Shown in pieces: positions 34,560 through 41,318 of a stretch of DNA of 64,000 bases (position 1 is the first letter of the stretch; every line of letters begins with the position of its first letter). This stretch comes from Actinobacteria bacterium 69-20 (GTDB lineage: Bacteria > Actinomycetota > Actinomycetes > Mycobacteriales > Nakamurellaceae), in contig MKSW01000021.1 of the NCBI GenBank assembly GCA_001897425.1, forward strand, positions 33,845 through 97,844, given 5' to 3'. A program made the position numbers and the translations under genes. A model generated the notes under the pieces. The model had not been told where the DNA came from, did not search any database, and worked only from the letters and a program-made list of their open reading frames with translations.

Positions 34560-35696
34560 TCAGGCCGGAGTCGGCACTACGAGAACGGGATCCGCGACCT
34601 CGATGCCGACTGCCGTGCCCGGTTCGGGCAGTTTCCCGGCTTCGAACGTGCGCACCCGGATCGTGGGCCCATCTCCGGCCGCGCCGAGGCGGAGCGTCGT
34701 CATCGCGTCGTGCCCGTAGTACTCGCTGGACACGACGATGGCCGGGGCACCGGACATCCCCATGCGCAGACTCTCCGGCCGGATCACGACGTGGCACGCT
34801 CCGCCCGCCGGAATCGGAGATTCCGAGAGCGCCGTGAGATCCCTTGCCTGCGAAGCTGTTTGACCCTGCAAACCGGTCAGGCGCCCGAGCACACACTCCA
34901 CGCGAGCCTCGCACTCGGTGCAAGAGACGACGGTCCCGTCCAGCACCACGGCATCGCCGACAAATCGGGCGGTGGCCACGTCGACCGGGTTCTCGTACAC
35001 ATCCCGGGGACTGCCGGCCTGGATCACTCGGCCGTCGCGCATCACCACGACCTGGTCGGCCAGTGACAGCGCCTCCTCCTGGTCGTGGGTCACGAGGACC
35101 GTGGTGATCTCCAGGTCCCGCAGCAGTCCGCGGACCTCGGCGCCGAGCTCCGCGCGCAGCGCCGCATCGATGGCCGAGAAGGGCTCGTCGAGCAGGATCA
35201 CGCCCGGATTGGGTGCGAGTGCCCGTGCGAGGGCGACCCGCTGCTGCTGGCCGCCGGACAGCTGATCGACCCGCCGCCGCTCGAAGCCGTCGAGCCCAAC
35301 CAGGTGCAGCAGTTCCTCGACACGAGCCCGGCTCGCGTGCCGATGCGTGCGGGACAACCTGTCCGCGACGGTCCGGTTGAGCCCGAACGCCACGTTGCCG
35401 GCGACGTCCAGGTGTGGGAAGAGTGCGCCGTCTTGGGGGACGATGCCGATTCCCCGCTGCTCGGGTCGGACGAAGACGCCCGGCCCGACCAGGTAGCGGC
35501 CGTCCAGGCTGATCCTCCCCTGGTCGGGTCGCTCGAAGCCAGCGATCGCGCGGAGCAGCGTCGTCTTGCCCGAGCCCGACGCGCCGAGCACCGACGTGAG
35601 CCGGCCGGACGGGATCGTGAGTGACACGTCGGAGAGCGCGCGGATCGATCCGCGCCGCACCGCGAACGTCTTGTCGACGCCATCCAGCCGCAACAT
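34560..35696 (-). CDS. Iron(III) ABC transporter ATP-binding subunit (FbpC-like)
   Basis: 378 residues. Walker A GASGSGKTTLLRAIAGFE, Q-loop IVPQDGALFPHLDVAGNV, signature [15 protein letters not shown], Walker B VILLDEPFSAIDAALR, switch VTHDQEEAL. A regulatory OB-type C-terminal domain of about 130 residues follows (GDAVVLDGTVVSCTECEARVECVLGRL), with a cluster of three cysteines in CTECEARVEC that could bind a metal. First gene of the iron operon; an iron box overlaps its start codon. Confidence 0.92.
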   Translation of the reverse strand: MLRLDGVDKTFAVRRGSIRALSDVSLTIPSGRLTSVLGASGSGKTTLLRAIAGFERPDQGRISLDGRYLVGPGVFVRPEQRGIGIVPQDGALFPHLDVAGNVAFGLNRTVADRLSRTHRHASRARVEELLHLVGLDGFERRRVDQLSGGQQQRVALARALAPNPGVILLDEPFSAIDAALRAELGAEVRGLLRDLEITTVLVTHDQEEALSLADQVVVMRDGRVIQAGSPRDVYENPVDVATARFVGDAVVLDGTVVSCTECEARVECVLGRLTGLQGQTASQARDLTALSESPIPAGGACHVVIRPESLRMGMSGAPAIVVSSEYYGHDAMTTLRLGAAGDGPTIRVRTFEAGKLPEPGTAVGIEVADPVLVVPTPA

Positions 35697-35714
35697 AAGG
35701 ACAGCCTAACCTGA
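35696..35714 (-). promoter_or_regulatory. IdeR/DtxR box overlapping the fbpC start
   Basis: On the minus strand TCAGGTTAGGCTGTCCTTA matches the DtxR consensus at 15 of 19 positions; its last base is the first base of the ATG. A second AGGTTAGGCCC half-box lies about 28 bp further upstream (35725-35740), so two IdeR dimers may bind side by side. Confidence 0.75.
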
Positions 35715-35816
35715 GCGTCTCGATGGGCCTAACCTGGGGACGTGACTTTCACAACGTTCAGGTTGGCAATTTCGGACGGGGCCGTGGGGCGGGGCGACGG
35801 CGAACGGGCTCGGCCC

Positions 35817-35836
35817 GAGAACAGCGTCATACTCGG
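35817..35836 (+). repeat. Dispersed element, copy 4
   Basis: Reads GAGAACAGCGTCATACTCGG, 18 of 20 bases matching copy 3. It lies between the iron operon and the DUF2231 gene, in a 266-bp gap (35715-35980) that otherwise shows only the iron half-box. Confidence 0.65.
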
Positions 35837-35980
35837 CCGGCATCGGACAGAACGGAAGTTCTTGACACGGGATGCGCGACGGAACAATCTAGAAACAATG
35901 CGTGTTGCTGGTAGAGAGCAGCGGAGAAGTCGACCGCGCTGCGAATGGTCAGGCATTGCCGCACGAGAAAGGGTGCCATC

Positions 35981-36622
35981 ATGCGTCACTTCGCGTTCCG
36001 TCCGTCCATCACGATCAAGGGTCGGGAGAACTACGGCCTCCGCGGGTTCGCGGGGAAGCCGTTCCATCCACCACTGACCGACATTCCCGTCGGCGCATAT
36101 ATTTTCGCCGCAGTCTTCGACATCATCTCGCTCGCCATGGGGGCCAGCAGCGGTGCGCACGCGCTGTTCCTGGTGAGCACCTGGCTGATCCTGGGCGGCG
36201 TCGTGGTGTCGCTGCTCGCGGCGCTGACCGGCTGGGCGGACTGGCACCGCTCGTCCGAGCCCGGCAACCAAGCCCGCCGCACGATCAACGCGCACGCGAT
36301 CATCATGCTGTCCGTCACCACGATCGCGCTGGTGAACCTGATCCTGCGGCTGACGGCGTTCTGGGGCGACGCGTCGACGCCGGCGACGTCGATGGTGCTG
36401 TCGATCATCACGGCCGCCGCCATCGCGTGGGGCGCGACGTACGGCGGGTCGCTGGTGTTCGACTACGGCTTCAACGTGGAGGTCGCGGGCGATTCGCCGG
36501 TGTGGGCCACGAGTGAGGTCGACCTGCTGCCCGGGCAGCACCCGGCGGAGGGCGGGTCGGAAGGCGGTGCGGAGCACGTCGAGGCCGCCGCAGCCGAGGC
36601 CGCGGAGCGGCGCGCGTCCTGA
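35981..36622 (+). CDS. DUF2231-type membrane protein
   Basis: 213 residues from ATG 35981. Four hydrophobic segments (about residues 32-50, 60-80, 105-125 and 135-150) follow the conserved PFHPPLTDIPVGAYIFAAVFD motif of this family, and WADWHR lies after the second helix. The C-terminus is a Glu/Ala/Gly-rich cytoplasmic tail. Function is unknown; relatives are inner-membrane proteins sometimes proposed to bind heme or take part in redox reactions. Confidence 0.8.
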   Translation: MRHFAFRPSITIKGRENYGLRGFAGKPFHPPLTDIPVGAYIFAAVFDIISLAMGASSGAHALFLVSTWLILGGVVVSLLAALTGWADWHRSSEPGNQARRTINAHAIIMLSVTTIALVNLILRLTAFWGDASTPATSMVLSIITAAAIAWGATYGGSLVFDYGFNVEVAGDSPVWATSEVDLLPGQHPAEGGSEGGAEHVEAAAAEAAERRAS

Positions 36623-36658
36623 TCGAGCGCGGGTGCCGGCGTCGGGGCGAGGCGCCCG

Positions 36659-36727
36659 GGGTGTGAGTCCTGCAGGGGTGTGCGTATAACCGGGACGTTC
36701 CGGACAGAATGCAGCAGGATGCACACC
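36659..36727 (+). repeat. 54-bp palindromic element, degenerate copy P1
   Basis: Left arm GGGTGTGAGTCCTGCAG is intact and the right arm (36709-36727) is recognisable, but the core has been replaced by about 35 unrelated bases. It shares its 5' flank (CGGGCGAGGCGCCCG-type, about 20 bp) with copy P2, 111 bp away, so the two arose by tandem duplication. Confidence 0.7.
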
Positions 36728-36769
36728 GTCATGAGGGCCGGGCGTACGGGCGTCGGGGCGAGGCGCCCG

Positions 36770-36823
36770 GGGTGTGAGTCCTGCAGGGCGACACGCCGAG
36801 CACGTGCTGCAGGATGCACACCC
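36770..36823 (+). repeat. 54-bp palindromic element, copy P2
   Basis: Left arm GGGTGTGAGTCCTGCAG, core GGGCGACACGCCGAGCACGT with its own small hairpin (GGCG-ACA-CGCC), right arm CTGCAGGATGCACACCC. The arms pair over 15 of 17 positions. It lies between the converging DUF2231 and methyltransferase genes. Confidence 0.85.
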
Positions 36824-36881
36824 TTCGGGGCTTGGGCGCCGCAGCACTGTGTCGCGGATACCCGCTCCGGCGCCCACCCAG

Positions 36882-36935
36882 GGGTGTGAGTCCTGCAGGG
36901 CGACACGCCGAACACGTGCTGCAGCATTCACACCC
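36882..36935 (+). repeat. 54-bp palindromic element, copy P3
   Basis: Same length and core as P2; right arm CTGCAGCATTCACACCC differs at two positions. It lies 112 bp after P2. Confidence 0.85.
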
Positions 36936-37006
36936 TTACCGGGACCGGGTCCTCATCGGGGGTCGGGGCGCCGGGAGAGCCCTTACCGAGCCCGGGCCAA
37001 CCGTCG

Positions 37007-37654
37007 TCATACCCGCCGAGCCGAGCCGATCACGTGCGCGATTCCCGGCGCGATCGGCGCCGGCGCGAAGCCGAACCGCCGCACGGCCTCGACCTCGAAC
37101 CCTGCGGCGCTGATCGCGGCAACCGTGTCGCGGTTCGGATGGCAGTTGGCCGCGGCCCGGCGCCAGAGCGGCGTGATCGCGTCCTCGATCAGCCCCAGGA
37201 TGCGCGAATCCGACCGCACATGCTCGTAGAACCGAAGCGCCCCACCGGGTTTCAACACCCGACGCGCCTCCGCGAGTGCTACGGCCAGGTCCGGGACGCT
37301 GCACAGTACGAGCGAGAACACCACCGCATCAACCGATCCCGACTCGAGAGGCAATGAGTCGGCATCGCCCGCGACCACCGCGACACGTGCGGTCCCACCG
37401 TGCCCATTCACTTCACCGGCCGCGCCGATAGCGAGATCGCGGAAGTAGGCGTCCGGCTCGACGGCGAGCACCGACGTCACCGCCGGCGGATAGTGCCGGA
37501 ACATGCCGCCCGGCCCGCAGCCGACCTCCACCACGGATCCCGCCAAGCCCGCGACGAGTTCCGCGCGATGCTCAGCCACCCCGCGCGCATCCATCTGCGG
37601 GGCCAACCGGGCATAGCTCTTCGCGAACAGACTCGGCTTCGAGGACGACGTCAT
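37007..37654 (-). CDS. SAM-dependent methyltransferase, UbiE/Methyltransf_11 type
   Basis: 215 residues, one class-I methyltransferase domain: motif I VVEVGCGPGGMF (about 41-52), LAVEPDAYFRDLA (acidic end of strand 2), AGDADSLPLESGSVDAVVFSLVLCSV (motifs II-III) and VLKPGGALRFYEHV. The substrate cannot be read from the sequence; close relatives are annotated as generic or phospholipid/menaquinone methyltransferases. It converges on the DUF2231 gene with the P1-P3 repeats between them. A degenerate dispersed element overlaps its stop. Confidence 0.85.
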   Translation of the reverse strand: MTSSSKPSLFAKSYARLAPQMDARGVAEHRAELVAGLAGSVVEVGCGPGGMFRHYPPAVTSVLAVEPDAYFRDLAIGAAGEVNGHGGTARVAVVAGDADSLPLESGSVDAVVFSLVLCSVPDLAVALAEARRVLKPGGALRFYEHVRSDSRILGLIEDAITPLWRRAAANCHPNRDTVAAISAAGFEVEAVRRFGFAPAPIAPGIAHVIGSARRV

Positions 37655-37812
37655 ACCGTCATCGTGCCGGAATCACGACGCCCAGCGGTCGACGGCCGAA
37701 CTCCGCCGCGGTCGACCCCGGCTGCGTCCACGTTGGCGCCGCGAATTCCCGACGCACGCCGGAACCGCTCGAGATGTGCCCGGCCACCCTCCCGCCTACC
37801 CTCGGAATCACC

Positions 37813-38846
37813 ATGACCAACCTGGACATCCGCCCCGCCGAGATCGACTGCCGCGCAGCCTCGCACCGCAACGCCGAGGTGATCGCACCGCGCGACGTCC
37901 CGCTCGGCGGGATCCGCGCCATGACCGTCCGCCGAACGCTGCCCGCGCGCGGCCGGCCGTTCATCGGCTCCTGGTGCTTCCTCGACCACTACGGCCCCGG
38001 CGAGGTCGCACACACCGGCGGCATGAACGTCCCGCCGCATCCACACTGCGGCCTGCAGACCGTGAGCTGGCTCTTCCGCGGCGAGATCGAGCACCGCGAC
38101 AGCCTCGGCACGCACGCCCTGGTGCTCCCCGGTGAGCTCAACCTGATGACGGCCGGGCACGGCATCGCGCATTCGGAGGTCTCCACGCCGGCGACCAGTA
38201 TCCTGCACGGGGTCCAGCTTTGGGTCGCCTTGCCTCGCGAGAAACGCGACATGGCAACGGCTTTCCAGCATTATTCGGCGCCGTCGACTCCGGCGTGACG
38301 TGGCGGGTGTTCCTCGGCGAACTCGGCGGGCAGGCCTCCCCGGTGCCGACGGCCGCCCCGCTGCTCGGCGCGGAACTGGCCATGGCCGCCGGGTCCCGCG
38401 CGGAGATCGCCCTGCAGCCGGAGTTCGAACACGGCGTCCTCGTCGACGAAGGATCACCGACAGTCGACGGAATCGACGTTGCCGCAACAAATCTCGTCGC
38501 TCTCCCGGTCGGTCGGGACCGGCTGCGGCTAACGGCCGGGGACGTGCCCTGCCGGATCCTGCTGATCGGCGGCACGCCCATGGAATCGGACCTCGTGATG
38601 TGGTGGAACTTCGTCGGCGGCACGCACGAGGAGATCGTGGCGGCGCGTAGCACGTGGCAGGCGGAGATCGGCGTCGAAATACCCTCCCGTGCAACGAGTA
38701 TCGAGTATGACGACGTTCGTGACCATACCGTGTCCGGCGAGCCGCGCGATGCGACCCGGTTCGGTACGGTGCTCGGCTACAACGGCCCACCCCTGCCGGC
38801 GCCGCGCATGCCGGGCGGTCGACTCAAGCCGCGCAACCCCCGATAG
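37813..38846 (+). pseudogene. Pirin-family protein split by a frameshift
   Basis: The N-terminal half (from ATG 37813) holds the cupin metal site NVPPHPHCGLQTVSWLFRG and LMTAGHGIAHSE, then runs through LHGVQLWVALPREKR into AFQHYSAPSTPA and stops at 38296-38298. The homologous C-terminal half continues in another frame from about 38290 (GVTWRVFLGELGGQ through LLIGGTPMESDLVMWWNFVGG) to 38846. One missing or two extra bases in 38275-38295 would join them into a normal pirin of about 340 residues. It is either a broken gene or a sequencing error. The C-terminal part also carries a copy of the dispersed element. Confidence 0.8.
38686..38722 (-). repeat. Dispersed element, copy 5, inside the pirin reading frame
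   Basis: The minus strand reads a CGAACGTCGTCATACTCGAT core followed by ACGGGAGGGTAT, the extended form seen at 55660-55709. It codes for part of the divergent pirin C-terminus (SRATSIEYDDVRD), where pirins show no conservation. Confidence 0.5.
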
Positions 38847-38887
38847 TTCCCGCCGCGGCGCAAGGGCCAGACAGCACGCCGCCCCCG

Positions 38888-38941
38888 GGGTGTGCATCCA
38901 GCAGGGCGACACGCCGGGCACCTGCTGCAGGACTCACACCC
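38888..38941 (+). repeat. 54-bp palindromic element, copy P4
   Basis: Left arm GGGTGTGCATCCAGCAG, the same-orientation core GGGCGACACGCCGGGCACCT, right arm CTGCAGGACTCACACCC. Compared with P2 the two arms carry each other's distinguishing dinucleotides (CA left, AG complement right). Confidence 0.85.
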
Positions 38942-39018
38942 TTCATGGAGGCCGGGGGTGCGACCCGGACAGGAGCGTGGCGCCGGCGGCACGAGCCCAC
39001 ACCCGCACGCCGCCCCCG

Positions 39019-39072
39019 GGGTGTGCATCCAGCAGGGCGACACGCCGGGTGCGCGCTGCAGGACTCACACCG
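39019..39072 (+). repeat. 54-bp palindromic element, copy P5
   Basis: Nearly identical to P4 (same arms and core, interior GGTGCGCG variant) and 131 bp downstream with the same CACGCCGCCCCCG flank. P4 and P5 fill the pirin/GNAT intergenic region (38847-39123). Confidence 0.85.
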
Positions 39073-39123
39073 TTCAGCGTGCCCGGCCAGGGAGCGGGCA
39101 TCGCGATCGGGCATGCTGAACAC

Positions 39124-39420
39124 ATGGACACGAACATCGAGATCCGGCACGACGAGGAGCACAGCAGGTTCGACCTCTTCGTGGACGGGCGGGCTGCGGG
39201 CGTCCTCGAGTACCAGCTCGACGGGACCGTCGCGACGATGTTCCATACGGAGGTGTTCGGCGAGTTCGGCGGTCGTGGGCTGGGCACGGTCCTGGTGCGG
39301 GAAGCGTTGGGCGTAGCGCGATCTCGCGGCTGGTCGATCGTGCCGGCGTGCTGGTTCGTGCGGGACTACATCCGCGCGCACGAGGCGGACGCCGACCTCG
39401 TGGCCGCCACGCCGTCATAG
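39124..39420 (+). CDS. Small GNAT-like N-acetyltransferase (YjdJ/CG-type)
   Basis: 98 residues from ATG 39124. The short acetyl-CoA-binding core reads FGEFGGRGLGTVLVREALGVARSRGWSIVPACWFVRDYI, which fits the compact Acetyltransf_CG family (normally 90-100 residues). The substrate is unknown. It stands alone, preceded by the P4/P5 repeats. Confidence 0.8.
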   Translation: MDTNIEIRHDEEHSRFDLFVDGRAAGVLEYQLDGTVATMFHTEVFGEFGGRGLGTVLVREALGVARSRGWSIVPACWFVRDYIRAHEADADLVAATPS

Positions 39421-39546
39421 GCACGAACGCCGTCACCGCCGGGCGCACAGTCAGGGACGGGCGCATTGACACAGCCACGCGCATGGTCACAAGCGTCGTC
39501 ATCGACGCGTACATCGGCCGCGACAGAGCCGGCGCCGCCGCGCGGC

Positions 39547-39566
39547 GCGAACAGCGTCATAGGCGG
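39547..39566 (+). repeat. Dispersed element, copy 6
   Basis: Reads GCGAACAGCGTCATAGGCGG. It lies 20 bp after the folE stop, in the 165-bp gap between the GNAT gene and the end of folE. Confidence 0.65.
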
Positions 39567-39585
39567 TGGGACAACCCCAGGAGGG

Positions 39586-40431
39586 TCAGCGGCAGGCCGT
39601 CCGGGCCAGGGACAGAAACTCGTCGCGGGAGCGGCCGTCCGTGCGCAGGATTCCGCGCAGCGCGGAGGTCACGGTCTTCGCCCCAGCGACCTTGACGCCG
39701 CGCAGGGACTGGCACATGTGCTCGGCCTCGATGACGACGCCGACCCCGCGCGGCTGCAGATTCTCGTCCAGCCAGTCGGCGATCTGCGCGGTGAGTCGCT
39801 CCTGAACCTGCAGGTCGCGGGCGAACATCTCGGCCACGCGGGCCAGTTTCGAGATCCCCAGGATCCGGGCACCCGGGATGTACGCGATGTGCGCGACCCC
39901 GAGGAAGGGCAACATGTGGTGTTCGCAGAGCGAATGGATGGGGATGCCGACCTCTACGACCATGTCGTCGTAACCCTCGTCGTTGGGGAACGTGGTGAGA
40001 TCGAACTCCTTCGGCGTGATCATCTCGATCAGCGCGTCGGCCACCCGCCGTGGCGTGTCGGCGAGATGTTCGCTGGACGGGTCGCGTCCGAGTGCCGTCA
40101 GCAGCTCGGCGACGGCGCGCTGAGCGGCGGCACGGTCCGGCTTGGCGACGCCCGTGGTACGCCGGATCCGCCGACGGAACGGCGTCACCGATCCGCCGAA
40201 GGTGCCCGCCGCGCCGATTGCGCCGGCCGTGCCAACCGCGCCGACGGTGCCATCCAAGTGCCGGTCGATGGTGTCGCGCACGCCGTGGATCTCGTCGCGA
40301 GCATCGTGCAACTCGCGCGCCTCGCGCGCGCCGCCGCGAAACTCTCCGTGCACCTCGTGCACCTTGCCGCTCGAAGCGACGTCATGCAACGTCATATCGC
40401 CGACCATCGCATCGGGCCTCACATCAGGCAT
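39586..40431 (-). CDS. folE: GTP cyclohydrolase I
   Basis: First enzyme of tetrahydrofolate synthesis; converts GTP to dihydroneopterin triphosphate. From ATG 40431 the protein has 281 residues against a usual 190-220. The extra N-terminal part is partly low complexity (GAVGTAGAIGAAGTFGG). The catalytic core is clear: SLCEHHMLPFLGVAHIAYIP (Zn Cys and His), ILGISKLARVAEMFARDLQVQE and EAEHMCQSLRGVKVAG (second Zn Cys). An in-frame TTG at 40491 would sit in the divergent promoter, so the ATG is preferred; shorter starts are possible. Folate biosynthesis neighbours are absent. Confidence 0.92.
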   Translation of the reverse strand: MPDVRPDAMVGDMTLHDVASSGKVHEVHGEFRGGAREARELHDARDEIHGVRDTIDRHLDGTVGAVGTAGAIGAAGTFGGSVTPFRRRIRRTTGVAKPDRAAAQRAVAELLTALGRDPSSEHLADTPRRVADALIEMITPKEFDLTTFPNDEGYDDMVVEVGIPIHSLCEHHMLPFLGVAHIAYIPGARILGISKLARVAEMFARDLQVQERLTAQIADWLDENLQPRGVGVVIEAEHMCQSLRGVKVAGAKTVTSALRGILRTDGRSRDEFLSLARTACR

Positions 40432-40487
40432 TGAATTCTCGTCTAGCAAGCTCACGTCCTCACGGTACGGCCGAAAAGCCTCTTTCG

Positions 40488-40504
40488 TCAAGTTAATTTG
40501 TTGA
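40488..40504. promoter_or_regulatory. Inverted repeat in the folE / SufR-like divergent promoter
   Basis: TCAA-N9-TTGA inside an AT-rich stretch (GTCAAGTTAATTTGTTGATA) directly before the GTG of the regulator. Its position suits autoregulation by the adjacent protein; the assignment is inferred. Confidence 0.45.
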
Positions 40505-40516
40505 TAGAATGGGCTT

Positions 40517-41182
40517 GTGCAGAAGCGACCGCTCGACGAGCGCCTGGCCGCGGTGACGGCGCTCGATGATCCGACCCGCCGCGCGGTGCTCAGCTTCGTC
40601 GTCCGCAGCCCGGAACCTGTCGGCCGCGATGCGGTAGCCGACGAGTTCGGTCTGCCGCGATCGACCGCCGCGTTTCATCTGGACCGCCTTGCCGACCAGG
40701 GTCTGCTCGAGGTGGAGTTCAAGCGGCTGTCGGGACGCACCGGCCCGGGCTCCGGCCGCCCCGCCAAGCTGTACCGCCGAGCCTCCCGCGAGATTACCGT
40801 CAGTGTTCCGGAACGACACTACGATCTTGCCGCCGAACTCCTCGCGACTGCGGTCGAGCGATCCGGCGACGGCACGATCGGCGTCCTGGACGCACTCGCG
40901 CAGGCGGCGCACGCCGCCGGCACGGCGCTCGGCGCGGACGCAACCAGCCTGTCGGATGTGTTGGAGGCCAACGGTTTCGAGCCACGCACGGAACCGGACG
41001 GCACGGTCGTGATGGGCAATTGCCCGTTCCACCAACTCGTCGCCGACCATCCGACGACGGTGTGCACGATGAATCTGCACCTGCTGCGCGGTGCGGCCTG
41101 CGCGTGCGGAGCGGACCCGGATGCGCTGCAACTCCGGCCGGCCCCTGGCCGGTGTTGCGTGACGATCGAGCCGCAGAACTAG
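40517..41182 (+). CDS. SufR-like iron-sulfur helix-turn-helix regulator
   Basis: 221 residues from GTG 40517. The N-terminal winged helix (about 10-75; PTRRAVLSFVVRS, LPRSTAAFHLDRLADQGLLE) is followed by a C-terminal Cys-rich region: CPFHQLVADHPTTVC (C169, C183), GAACACG (C195, C197) and GRCCVTIE (C213, C214). This spacing mirrors SufR-type proteins that bind an Fe-S cluster and repress suf genes. No sufBCD genes are nearby, but the next gene resembles cysteine desulfurase. Confidence 0.82.
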   Translation: MQKRPLDERLAAVTALDDPTRRAVLSFVVRSPEPVGRDAVADEFGLPRSTAAFHLDRLADQGLLEVEFKRLSGRTGPGSGRPAKLYRRASREITVSVPERHYDLAAELLATAVERSGDGTIGVLDALAQAAHAAGTALGADATSLSDVLEANGFEPRTEPDGTVVMGNCPFHQLVADHPTTVCTMNLHLLRGAACACGADPDALQLRPAPGRCCVTIEPQN

Positions 41183-41318
41183 GGCAGGCACCGCGGATCT
41201 GCGGACAATCGGCACCATTCAAGATGGACGCCAGCTGCCGAAACGGGGAACCGGCGCGCAACGAGACGCCGATCCTTCACGTGATCAGCGCGCATGGTCA
41301 CCGATTAACCTGTCGGAT

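Noticed and set aside
35729..36931. 400-codon minus-strand reading frame
   Set aside because: It spans the DUF2231 gene in antisense and the 54-bp repeats; its composition reflects GC-rich shadow coding, and no domain is visible.
36659..39072. CRISPR-like array from regularly spaced repeats
   Set aside because: The repeats are palindromic 54-mers in two separate clusters with few copies, spacers contain partly duplicated flanks, and no cas gene is present.
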